A stretch of DNA of 64,000 nucleotides. Origin: Candidula unifasciata (taxonomy: Eukaryota > Mollusca > Gastropoda > Stylommatophora > Geomitridae). The stretch lies in the NCBI GenBank assembly GCA_905116865.2, contig CAJHNH020008541.1, positions 51,001-115,000 of the forward strand. The letters are read 5' to 3'. Position numbers and translations under genes: made by a program. Below the pieces are notes generated by a model. That model was not told the origin of the DNA, ran no database searches, and saw only the letters and a program-made list of their open reading frames with translations. Below are positions 54,226 through 64,000 of this stretch, piece after piece (position 1 is the stretch's first letter; each line of letters starts with the position of its first letter).

Positions 54226-54845
54226 AGATACTATCTACCTCCGCATCACCTGCACCAAGACAATTCATGACGTCAGTTTCTTGTCTTTCCGACTGTTAAA
54301 AATCACACGAACAAAGATGAAAACCTCAACTCCTTCTTGAACTTCACTTCTGTCTTACATATTTACGTATCTGACGCCTACACAGATATCAAATGTCGCT
54401 CAACAACTAGAATCCACTTATATCAGTTAAAGTACAGGTCAACGTAATGAACTTTAGCATGTCCTAAAGTGGCATCAACACCTTGTATTTGCAGAATGTG
54501 TAGCTTTTCGCCAAAATCGAAAAAAGTCAAACGTTATTTACTGATATTACATTTAACACTGGTACTTTCTGACCGCTAAAAGACAGATTATTATTATTTT
54601 TAGGGAACTCTAAATCACTGGTTACAAAAATAAAAACCGTGCACCTTCTCCGCAATGAAAGTTGGCTGCAGTACCCATTGCTGCCTTTAGAAATATTAGG
54701 TAGTGAAGCCCCGATATCTTCCACAGTGAGATTCTCGTCCGGCTATCCGAAAACCATGAAAAGTTTTTTTTTAAATACCGTCCACCGCAGAAATCAAACC
54801 CTGGTACTCGAGGATCGTGAAAGTGTTAAGGTCTTTCACTAAACT

Positions 54846-55120
54846 CCATGCTCCCGTGTGAGTTGCAGGGTCCCATGATAACAGATCCACTGAACCCATC
54901 TCACCAACAAGCGTGTCGTAAAAGTCGACTAGTTAGGTGTGTTTCCTTCGAAGTCGGAGTGCATCTGCCTCAGAGGCGAGGAACCAACATTCTGCATGCA
55001 CAAAATAAGAACTGTAAAACGGACGTGCATGCAAAATCCAAATTCTGGAACAAAAAGTCCAGCAGTGGACGAAAAACAACCAGAACTTTCCTGCAGGAGT
55101 TCGCAACCGTTGAACCCGGA
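54846..55120 (+). mobile_element. SINE family A copy, near full length
   Basis: CTCCCGTGTGAGTTGCAGGG at the 5' end, CGTGTCGTAAAAGTCGACTA, ACCAGAACTTTCCTGCAG near the end. Confidence -1.
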
Positions 55121-55199
55121 AAAGTCAAACAGACCAACCTCTAAGTCTCCCATAGCTACACAGATCGCTGGCACTTTGGTGCTCAAATAAATGAATATA

Positions 55200-55530
55200 T
55201 ATTTACAGTCCTATTCTACTTCTGACTCAAGTCTGAGTCCGAAGAATCTCAGCGTAGTTTACGATCTTTGTAGCACCGGCGAGGTTCTTGAAATACTTGG
55301 GGTCGATTTTTAACTCCAAATTTTGCCCGGGCAGGGCCGTTATGCTACTCTTTTTTCGATTTCCAGCTGCCAAGTTATTTTTTACGTGCCTAACAATACA
55401 CACAGGCGTCCGATCTTACTACCCAGAGACCAGGCGAAATTACTAGAAGTCCACGTGAAAAATTCGCAGCCTTCACCGGGGCTTGAACCAGAGACCTCCA
55501 GCGCTCGAGGCGGACGCCATGCCTCGAGAC
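55200..55530 (-). mobile_element. SINE family F, copy 2
   Basis: Inverse orientation; the head on the minus strand has GGTTCAAGCCCCGG (B box), body as at 13265-13600. Confidence -1.
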
Positions 55531-56739
55531 CACACATCTCCCCCCCCCCCCCCCTCATCTTGGCGGTGGTGGTGGTAGTAGTAGTAGTTGTGGTGGCGGT
55601 GAAGTTGTTTGCAGTAGCAGCAGATTGAAACTACTGCTGCTATTACCATTGCTGCTCCTGTTGTTGATAGTGACGATGATAATAATAATGATAATAACCC
55701 AAATGATCAATATCGAACCCTGTTGGGTGAACGTCGTTAACGAAGGCAAGGTCGTTGTAGGGGCGATTTGCTGGTGGATGTATGTCCTAATTCTCTTCCA
55801 CGAGGGTACTGCTGGTGTACCGTTTTAACCCTCATATAATGCTTCATTGCTCCATTTTTAGACTGGAAGGATAGACGTCGCTTCCCACCCCACACCTACG
55901 TGTATTTTTCGTTGGCCAAGCGGAAACTATGGGTGACCCGTGCTATAGCTGAAACTAGGATTACCACCAGAATGATAATAATAATGATAATATCGACCCC
56001 GCTATTTCAGTACCCCGCCTTCAAGACAGTTTCGCCCCATCCACATGGCCCCAAAAAAGGCTAAACTAAGTGCATGCTTCACGGTAAACGCATGCTTGTT
56101 TTGAAGAATTCTGAACATCATGAGCAAAACGAATATTATCAACTGAGTCGTCATTTCCCTGCTTCTTCTTCGTCATCATTATCTCCCACTTCTTCTTCTA
56201 ATTACCCCCTCCCCCACCCTTTTACTTTCCAATCGCAGACTATTGAGCATAAACACGTACAAGTACTCCGCAGTGCGTAAACTTGTAATATTATCAGCTT
56301 TGCCCTCAACTCCCTTCTATACGAGACAATAAAATCTACACAGCGGAAACAGCACTAAGTTGTCACCAATAACACGAGGGTCAAGCGAGGTTAACTACCC
56401 TTCAACATGCTAGACTCGAACCCCAATGTACGGAAGACATGGTTTGTGTTAAATCAACTCGCGCCTGATTGAATCAGACACACCAGTGCCACGGAAGGTC
56501 ACCTCGTGGACAGATGTGTATCAGAACTGTGTGGATGGTTGTGGCCGATATCATGGTGGAGGTACAAAAACTACAGTGCGGTCCAAAAGTCGTTCCCAAC
56601 TTACAAAATATGTAACTCAGTATTGATTCAGGATAAACTATAAAAATTTGGCTTGCAGCCTGTTAATAATCATGTCCTTGTAGGAAAAGAATATAATGTA
56701 AACATCTAGCTTTTAGTTTGTCGTTTTTGCGGTTTATAA

Positions 56740-56740
<1 letters not shown>
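55531..56740. other. Upstream sequence, no gene recognised
   Basis: Short GTG/GTA and ATA-rich patches (55562-55700) and a C run; no coding or RNA signal. Confidence -1.

Positions 56741-56741
<1 letters not shown>

Positions 56742-56816
<75 letters not shown>
56742..56816. repeat. (TA)n microsatellite
   Basis: Perfect TA run. Confidence -1.
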
Positions 56817-56819
<3 letters not shown>

Positions 56820-57945
56820 AGTCACTGATTCACCGTTAGCTTGCTGCCAGTTAATGTGTCAAGCCAACTTCATAAAACATCAAAACTGCATGGGTTTTAA
56901 AATTTAGAGCAAATCCGTCAGAAAAATAAAGTGCCACTTTTTTTTTTTTTTATTAAATGAGTACGTGAAACTATACTCTACTTTTTATGGGTACACACAT
57001 TATTAGTTAGTAAAGATCATAGGAATCCGCCGCTCTAAGAAAACAGCAGCACCAGTGCAATTGTAAATCATAAAATGATAACACACATGGTAAGTGTAGG
57101 ATCACATGCACAAATTTGTGTTGATCCCTACAGGAGTTTGGAGACATACATTAAAGATTGAGGGCAGGATTTTTGTAACGCACTTTAGAGGTTGAGGAGG
57201 GCAGTCAGAACACAAAAGCATACTGCGTATTTTCTGTTTGTCTGTCTGTCTTGTCTTTTTTTTTTTTTAACACTTTCTTTCTTTCTGTCTTTCTTATATA
57301 TTTATATATCCTATCCCTGTTGTATCCTGATATGGGGATTGGTGGGGGGGGGGAAGGGGGCGAGTGTCCCACTTTCTAAACCAAGGAATCATATAGCGCA
57401 TAATTTATTTCCTGATCTTGTAACAAGATACAATTTATCTCGCATAATTTATTTCCGCTTAAAAAAAAATGTTGCCAGTACTCCAGTAGTGACAGTGTCA
57501 GGGATAAACTCCCTCCCTGCATTAGGTCCATCACTCATAGTGGCATGGGAAAAGATAAAATACCTCAGAAGGGTTAAGTAATTTGAGTTGACCTGCAGGT
57601 CTGCGTCATCCATCGCTAGAAACATTTACACAGCACTACTGCGCGTCGTTTTGTTAGGCTGCAGGGGAAATCATTCTTCAAGTCTATGAGATATGTTGGG
57701 ATTATCCTTTCATACTGTGGCAAGTGATGGTCGTCTTCACCGTGACCTGGCCTCACGAGGTCGTGGACAGGGCCACAAACTGAAGGATGATGTTAATGAA
57801 CCCTCTTCCTTGAATAAACAGAAGATTCTCATCCGTAAATTGTGCCCAACATCACATAACGTCTGTGGATCAGAAGCTTTCATATGTGTGTTTTCCAATT
57901 AGTAGACTTCATTATGATTATATCAAACATGAAAGAGGTGGTAAG
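56820..57945. other. Upstream sequence, no gene recognised
   Basis: Homopolymer runs and a frame of 129 codons at 57192-57581 without family resemblance. Nothing supported. Confidence -1.
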
Positions 57946-57948
57946 GAA

Positions 57949-58149
57949 GAAGAAGAAGAAGAAGAAGAAGAAGAAGAAGAAGAAGAAGAAGAAGAAGAAG
58001 AAGAAGAAGAAGAAGAAGAAGAAGAAGAAGAAGAAGAAGAAGAAGAAGAAGCAGAAGAAGAAGAAGAAGAAGAAGAAGAAGAAGAAGAAGAAGAAGAAGA
58101 AGAAGAAGAAGAAGAAGAAGAAGAAGAAGAAGAAGAAGAAGAAGAAGAA
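57949..58149. repeat. GAA array, 200 bp
   Basis: (GAA)n on the plus strand with one GCA interruption. Confidence -1.
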
Positions 58150-58159
58150 ACGAAGTGGA

Positions 58160-58905
58160 GCATGGGTAAGAAGAACAAGGGATGACAACGACGACGAGAA
58201 GGAAGAAGAAGAAGAAAAGGAAAATTTTAAGATTTCAGGAAAATAGAGATAGGGGGAAAACCAAAAGAACAACAATCACTCGACAGATCATTCAGTTGAA
58301 ACATTTACTTCTCTTATCATTCAGTTTCTTGCCTTATTTTTCATAACCCTATAAAAGTTATTTTTTCTGTGCCCCTTTCAAAGAAAACAATGTGTACTAC
58401 AACCATTACTCCTCAAATCAATATATTCACCAAGCATGATAGCGCGGGCTTTACACACCAGTTGGTTATAAATGGCAAACACATATCGACGTGGCATGTA
58501 GATTAAGACAAAGTAATAAAAATAAAAACAATACTGAAAACGTACCCACTAAACTTCGAAATGTTACAGGCTGGTACATTTGTCATAAAAACTCCATAAA
58601 AGCGACACGGTTGAAACAGCCGAGCAATCTGCATAAAATGACATAAAATAACTAGTTTCCTTCGAGCTCCTCGCTGAAGTGACACAAATATAATAAAGAT
58701 ATATTGATAGATCCGCCCCTGGTTATGATAACTTCAAGGGGCGTGTTCCGCCATCACGGGCAGTTTTCTATTAACCATACATCGTATTGCTTATATTAAG
58801 GCAGGACTGGATGATAAATTTTGAGGATCGGGGCGAGGTTATTGCAGAGTAAGAAAATATATTTTGCAATAGCGTGTTATTCAGTTGTTAATTTCCGGCT
58901 TTAAA
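58160..58905. other. Upstream sequence, no gene recognised
   Basis: No coding, RNA or repeat feature identified. CAGTGGTTTTCAAC at 58907 could be another hAT terminus without an identified partner. Confidence -1.
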
Positions 58906-59134
58906 GCAGTGGTTTTCAACTTTTTTTTTTTTCTCAGGTGGTGCCTCCTTGAGAATGGCGACCTCCATCCACTCCCCTTCCGTTTTTTCAACGGCATTTA
59001 CCACATAATGAAATCTAAGATAAATTTCCCTTTGGTCTGAGGCGGAAAACTCCAGAGCACAACAACCCTGCCATAGGATTGTGCAGTGCACAAATATGTC
59101 GGCAAACGCAATTACGGTAACAAAGCATCTAACG

Positions 59135-59318
59135 CAGCGGTTTTCAACCTGTGGGTCACGGCCCTTCTTTGGGTCGAAAGACCCTTTCAATGGGTCGCCT
59201 AAGACCATTGGAAAACATATACTCATTGAAGTAATAAAGGAAAATAATTATTTAGGGGTCTCCACAACATGAGGAAACTATTAAAGGGTCGCTGCATTTG
59301 AAAGGTTGAGAACCACTA
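59135..59318 (+). mobile_element. SPIN-like hAT MITE, copy 3
   Basis: 184 bp, ends CAGCGGTTTTCAACC and inverted TAGTGGTTCTCAACC, 7-of-8 duplication ATCTAACG / GTCTAACG with the TCTA core common for this hAT group. Same internal AAGACCATTGGAAAACA. Confidence -1.
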
Positions 59319-59360
59319 GTCTAACGGAAGAGGTTAACAGAGGCGTCACAGAGTGGAGAG

Positions 59361-59907
59361 TCCAGTGTTGCCACTTTGAATATTTTACATCCAAATTTAG
59401 ATGTTTTTCCTTGCATTTAGATAAACTTTCTGTTACTTGATTAATTCTGTTACTTGATTAATTGCATTTAGATGGCGTTTTTGACGTTTAGATGGTAAAT
59501 TTCTATTTAGATGTTTTTTCATTTGGAGTGAATTTATAAAATCTAACCTAAGAAACAGGATGAAATTTGACCTCTTAAATGCTATCTTGACAATGAAGTT
59601 CGGCCTTATAAGAGTAGGGAAAGGATGTTCCACTTATCAGCTTCCTGACTGAGTATTAAAAGTCATTTTGGATCTGAAGCTTCAACTGCATCATCTAAGC
59701 TAAGTTTATCCTGTGGATCCTGTAAGGCAGACTTCAGTAAAGATGAGGACATGATTCTATAGTGTAAGTCATATCAATTGCTATGTAATTTGTGACTCTT
59801 TCCATTTGGATGTATTTTCTAGATGTTTTCCACGCAAATTTAGATGTTTTTAGAAATTTTTTGATTCCGTTTTGGAGGTTTTTTGTCAAAGAAATGTGGC
59901 AACACTG
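59361..59907. mobile_element. TIR element with CAGTGTTGCCAC ends and TTTAGATG subterminal repeats
   Basis: Left CCAGTGTTGCCAC (59362) and right GTGGCAACACTG (to 59907) are inverse. About eight TTTAGATG-like boxes cluster near the two ends, as in hAT transposase-binding regions. Possible 8-bp duplication GTGGAGAG / GTGGAGAC. No transposase. Confidence -1.
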
Positions 59908-59929
59908 GTGGAGACACAGTCTGACATCG

Positions 59930-60173
59930 TGGCATGGAATATCATCTTTATCAGTGTTCACAGAAAGTACACGAGACAGAAGGTTGTGGACAGACATGAC
60001 TACCAACGCCACACGGCATGGACTTGAAGAAGAAGAAGAAGAAGAAGAAGAAGAAGAAGAAGAAGAAGAAGAAGAAGAAGAAGAAGAAGAAGAAGAAGAA
60101 GAAGAAGAAGAAGAAGAAGAAGAAGAAGAAGAAGAAGAAGAAGAAGAAGAAGAAGAAGAAGAAGAAGAAGAAG

Positions 60174-60203
<30 letters not shown>
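59930..60203 (+). repeat. GAA array with LINE-like lead-in
   Basis: The frame RDRRLWTDMTTNATRHG resembles a LINE ORF2 C terminus and runs directly into (GAA)n at 60027-60203. Confidence -1.
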
Positions 60204-60205
<2 letters not shown>

Positions 60206-60209
60206 GACT

Positions 60210-61015
60210 TAGATGAATAATCCTAAAATACAGTATACATCGTTACTGCGCTTTTCATCTGTTAGTAAAATACCGTAACTATACAATAAAGTAAAGAATC
60301 CTTTTTTCTTCAACATCAGTCCTAGACTCATATTTCTAGACCACTCGAAACTCAGTTATGACATCAGGCCGGTCGCTTTTATTTCCCAGAACGCTTCCTG
60401 ATACCTGTTTCGGCAGGATCGACCTGTAAGGCAAAGTTCACCCCCCCCCCTCCCTTTTTTTCCAAATTCTTTCGGCCAGGAGTTAAACTAACCCTAAGAC
60501 TTTGATTGGGATCCACTAGCGGCTGCGCTACCACGACTTCCATTGTAAATGCATCACTCGTTCTTTTCCCATCAGCTCGACAAAGCCTCCTTTCCAAGGT
60601 CCCAGATTCCACAAGATCGTCCATTAAATATTAGAGCAACTTATTGATCCCATCTAATTTTAGACTTTGCCTTGCTACCTATAGACAGAAAACGAATTCT
60701 TCTTATTTGCTTTTGACGTACGGTGACGGATCAATAGCCAGTGTTACTGCGTAAAAAAAGCGTGTGAGAAACGTGAGCACGGAGTCACAGATATTTGAGC
60801 ACGTTAGTCATTGTTGCTTTATGAAATCATCATACTTATCTGGGTCTTGGAGCTTTTACAGGAAGACACAGTTTTAGTGTTACCCTTCCTCTGAAAATAA
60901 ACAAGGCTGGCTGAGAGAAGGATCGTGTGGTATATAAACAGAACACGGTCTCTAAAATACTGCTTTCCCGTGTGTCTTCAGATAACAATAAAATAACACA
61001 GGTATGAACAAAACA
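60210..61015. other. Upstream sequence, no gene recognised
   Basis: No supported feature. Confidence -1.
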
Positions 61016-61018
61016 ATC

Positions 61019-61192
61019 GGCGTCTGTGGCTTAGGCGTTACGAACGCGCTTTGTAATGCCGGGGTGCCGGGTTCGATCCCAGCTGCGGACCTTGTGTTGG
61101 TTTCGACAGTGGTATCGAGAAGCCGACCTACACACAGCAGCCAAAAAATGCTGGCACTGGTTCTGCAACGTCCTGCAAAGGATACGCAACTA
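61019..61192 (+). mobile_element. SINE family T, copy 4
   Basis: GGCGTCTGTGGCTTAGGCG head, perfect GGTTCGATCCC B box, TTGGTTTCGACAGTGGTATC body and GGTTCTGCAACGTCCTGC tail, then T run. Confidence -1.
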
Positions 61193-61559
61193 ATTTTTTT
61201 TTTTTGAACAAAACAAAACACACGCATCAATATGCCAACTACAAAGACATAAATTTAAAAAAAAAAAAAGATATAGTTACACACGTGCGCATATAAGCAC
61301 ATACATATAAATACGTGTAAACATACACGTTTTAAAATATGCATACACAGATACGAATGAGCATTCAGATATGAAAAGTTCGAGCGTATGCGCATATGCA
61401 CACACAGATAACAAACAGTCTTAATGCATATAGTAAATACACACACACAGAATAAGCATACACTTGAGAAAAAGCACACACATGTATGAAACATTCACAC
61501 ATGCATAATTTGTATGCATACATGTATAAAAAAAATTTCACACATGCATATATGAAAAA

Positions 61560-61760
61560 TTCAACATGCAAGTATGACAAATGCACACACACACACACAC
61601 ATGTATGAAAAATTTCACACATACAAGTATGACAAATGTTACACATGCAAATATGACAAATGCACACACACACACACACACACACACACAATGTATGAAA
61701 AATGTCACACGTGCAAGTATGACAAATGCACACATACATATATGCAAAGCGCACACAAAC
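61560..61760. repeat. CA-rich and ACACATGCAAGTATGACAAATG repeats
   Basis: (CA)n interleaved with a related 20-odd-bp unit (TATGAAAAATTTCACACATG, CAAGTATGACAAATG). Confidence -1.
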
Positions 61761-62195
61761 ATGTAAGAAAAACCGTATACATGTGTACGGGTACGTAGAA
61801 ATAGACACGGCCGACAGTAGCAGCACACACGTATCCACGAGCTATGCTAAACTAGGTCAATGGTGAACATATCTTGTCACAAAGAGGTGTGAAAATCTTT
61901 GGACTGCACAGATACCCTCTGGTGCCTTCCACTTTTTTTGTAGTTGGCTTACTTTTGGAGCCTATGGATCACGGTTTGTGAGCACAATTTCGTAATTCTG
62001 GCAAACCGGGATTTTAATTTGTTGCTGGCGGTTTGGTAGCAGGTCGCTTTGTGTAGATTTTGACACCGGTGAGAGTAAGAGAGAGAGAGAGAGATCGCGA
62101 GACAGACAAGACAGATAGACAGACCAATGGAGATTTGGACAGCCACGAAAGATTTACATTTTGCATTACCCGGATGTGCGTATCATAGATACACA

Positions 62196-62660
<465 letters not shown>

Positions 62661-62977
62661 ATATGCCATACACAAAACTCCTCACATAACTGGCAACGAA
62701 GCCCACATCCTACAGAAAAACCATGAAAGTTCCTTAATAACAACAACATCACAGGTACGACACAGCAGACTAACAACAATTCCCTCACGTGTGTGGGGGA
62801 ATGCCCGACTTTTCAGTTCTGCTCCGAGAAACCAACGGTCACACACACACAACCTCGCGCGGGTCAATACAGTATTCTATGGAAGTCCACGCTCTCTCCC
62901 CTTTCGCCTTTCAATTATTTCATTGACTGACGCCGGCTCTTTCAGTTAGCGTGAGAATAAAGGCCGGATCTTCTATT

Positions 62978-63190
62978 AATTTTTGCTCCAAGACTAAATA
63001 AATAGTATTTCCCATTTTGCTCCAAGACAATTTAGGGCAATATTTCCCATTTTGCCCCAAGACAATTTCGGGCAATATTTCCCATTTTGCTCCAAGACAA
63101 TTTAGGGCAATATTTCCCATTTTGCTACAAGACTATTTAGGGCAATACTTCCCATTTTGCTACAAAACAATTTAGGGCAATATTTCCCAA
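62978..63190. repeat. 36-bp tandem repeat, about 6 units
   Basis: Unit CATTTTGCTCCAAGACAATT plus TAGGGCAATATTTCCC. Confidence -1.
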
Positions 63191-63238
63191 TCTTTATTGT
63201 AATTTACATTATTATTTATTTAAAGCATACATATTAAT

Positions 63239-63500
63239 GGTAGCCGGCGTGGTGTAGAGGCTAGACGCTCGCCTGCAAATCTAAAGCTCGTGGGTTAAGT
63301 AGTGACATTTTTCACAAACGACCTTAGCTTACAGATCGACCCAGCCTTAAATGGGTTCTAGGTGAAGTTCTAGGAAGTAAAGGCGATCGGTGTTATGTTG
63401 ACCTAATGAACCACCAAGCGCCGATTGTTCTATAAAATTTAGGTCTAACCCTATATGCCCAATACGCCGTAAGGCGTGGAAAGGGATCCTTTACTTTTAT
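63239..63500 (+). mobile_element. SINE family B, full copy with tRNA-like head
   Basis: Head AGCCGGCGTGGTGTAGAGGC looks like a tRNA A-box region, GCTCGTGGGTTAAG a decayed B box; body and end (GCGTGGAAAGGGATCCTTTA) match 14157-14390. Confidence -1.
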
Positions 63501-63676
63501 CTATGTCAATAATATTTATTTATTTTTATTTTTCACATTTATCATCGTCAGTCAGCTGGTCCTTTAAATCTTTACAGAAGTCGCTCTGTTCAGGGCACAT
63601 TTGAAAGTCTCTCTTTCTTTAGCCAGTTCTTCGGCTCTAACTGTTTGTTCAGACAATAGTTACTGTACTTAAAAGT

Positions 63677-63825
63677 TGAGTCTGTGGCTTTGGCGTTGCG
63701 AACGCGCTTCGTAGTGCCCGGGTGCCGGGTTCGATTCCAGCTGTAGACAATTTTGTAGCAGACCGACTTGCGTTGGTTTCGGCAGTGGTATCGAGACTTG
63801 TCCGTTTAGTTCACAATGGCGAACT
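63677..63825 (+). mobile_element. SINE family T, copy 5 (3' truncated)
   Basis: TGAGTCTGTGGCTTTGGCG head, GGTTCGATTCCAGCT B box, TTGGTTTCGGCAGTGGTATC body. Confidence -1.
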
Positions 63826-63839
63826 CTTCTTCTTCTTTG

Positions 63840-64000
63840 CGTCCTCTTTTACCGCTTCGGGTGTCGAGGAAGATATAAGGCCCTGCTTCGTGCTCTTCTG
63901 GCTGCTTCGACCATAAACACATTGTGGTGCTGTAGAGTTTCTCTGATGTCATCTTCCCATATTGTTCTTGGTCTACCTCTTGCTCAATGTCCTTCTCCCC
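63840..64000 (-). mobile_element. LINE ORF2 C-terminal relic (runs off the window)
   Basis: The minus strand reads RGRPRTIWEDDIRETLQHHN then VEAARK, the same element as at 4400-4695. Confidence -1.

Overview
This is animal (eukaryotic) nuclear DNA. One spliced gene is interrupted by large introns, and almost everything else is microsatellite, minisatellite, SINE, LINE and DNA-transposon debris. The mix of repeats (tRNA-headed SINEs, RTE/CR1-like LINE fragments, hAT/SPIN-like MITEs, a mariner relic, very long GAA, GA, GTA, GATA/GACA arrays) would fit a mollusc, probably a gastropod. That assignment is inference from general knowledge, not something the sequence proves.

The only cellular gene I can support lies on the minus strand. 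It is a calmodulin / troponin-C-like protein with four EF hands, assembled from five coding exons: 51274-51217, 18638-18495, 16734-16613, 14581-14434 and 9001-8841. All four junctions have GT-AG borders and compatible phases (1, 1, 0, 1). The product is 210 residues if translation starts at the Kozak-like ATG at 51274. All four Ca-binding loops are canonical, and the protein ends in an unusual Gly-rich, then Ser/Thr-rich, then Lys-rich tail. The 5' coding exon is itself preceded by a good splice acceptor and is open back to it (51355), so an upstream exon and a longer basic N terminus are possible.

Layout. 1-8840: 3' flank with a deleted mariner element (1084-1767), LINE scraps, a composite hAT-like element (6630-7900) and a 42-44-bp array. 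8841-18638: last four coding exons with introns 4, 3 and 2, which contain LINE reverse-transcriptase and RNase H relics, a GAA array, SINEs, a long direct duplication bracketing exons 3 and 4, and a 67-bp tandem duplication covering the exon 3 splice acceptor. 18639-51216: a 32.6-kb intron 1 made mostly of arrays (26-bp x about 61, 14-bp x about 213, 29-bp, GAA, GAAA, GTA, GT, GA, CT) and retroelement fragments, including a stretch around 34.2-35.4 kb that looks like a poor-quality or mis-joined assembly segment (it holds an N). 51356-64000: upstream DNA with a 43-bp array, SINEs, two more GAA arrays, two SPIN-like or hAT elements and a GGAC/GACC/GACA/GATA array.

Most long open frames here (up to 626 codons) are produced by tandem repeats and are not genes. 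The main points of interest are the EF-hand gene's architecture, the splice-site duplication, the SPIN-like hAT MITEs with intact 8-bp target duplications, and evidence that retroelement tails seeded the GAA arrays. I found no operon-like or defence system and no CRISPR array.
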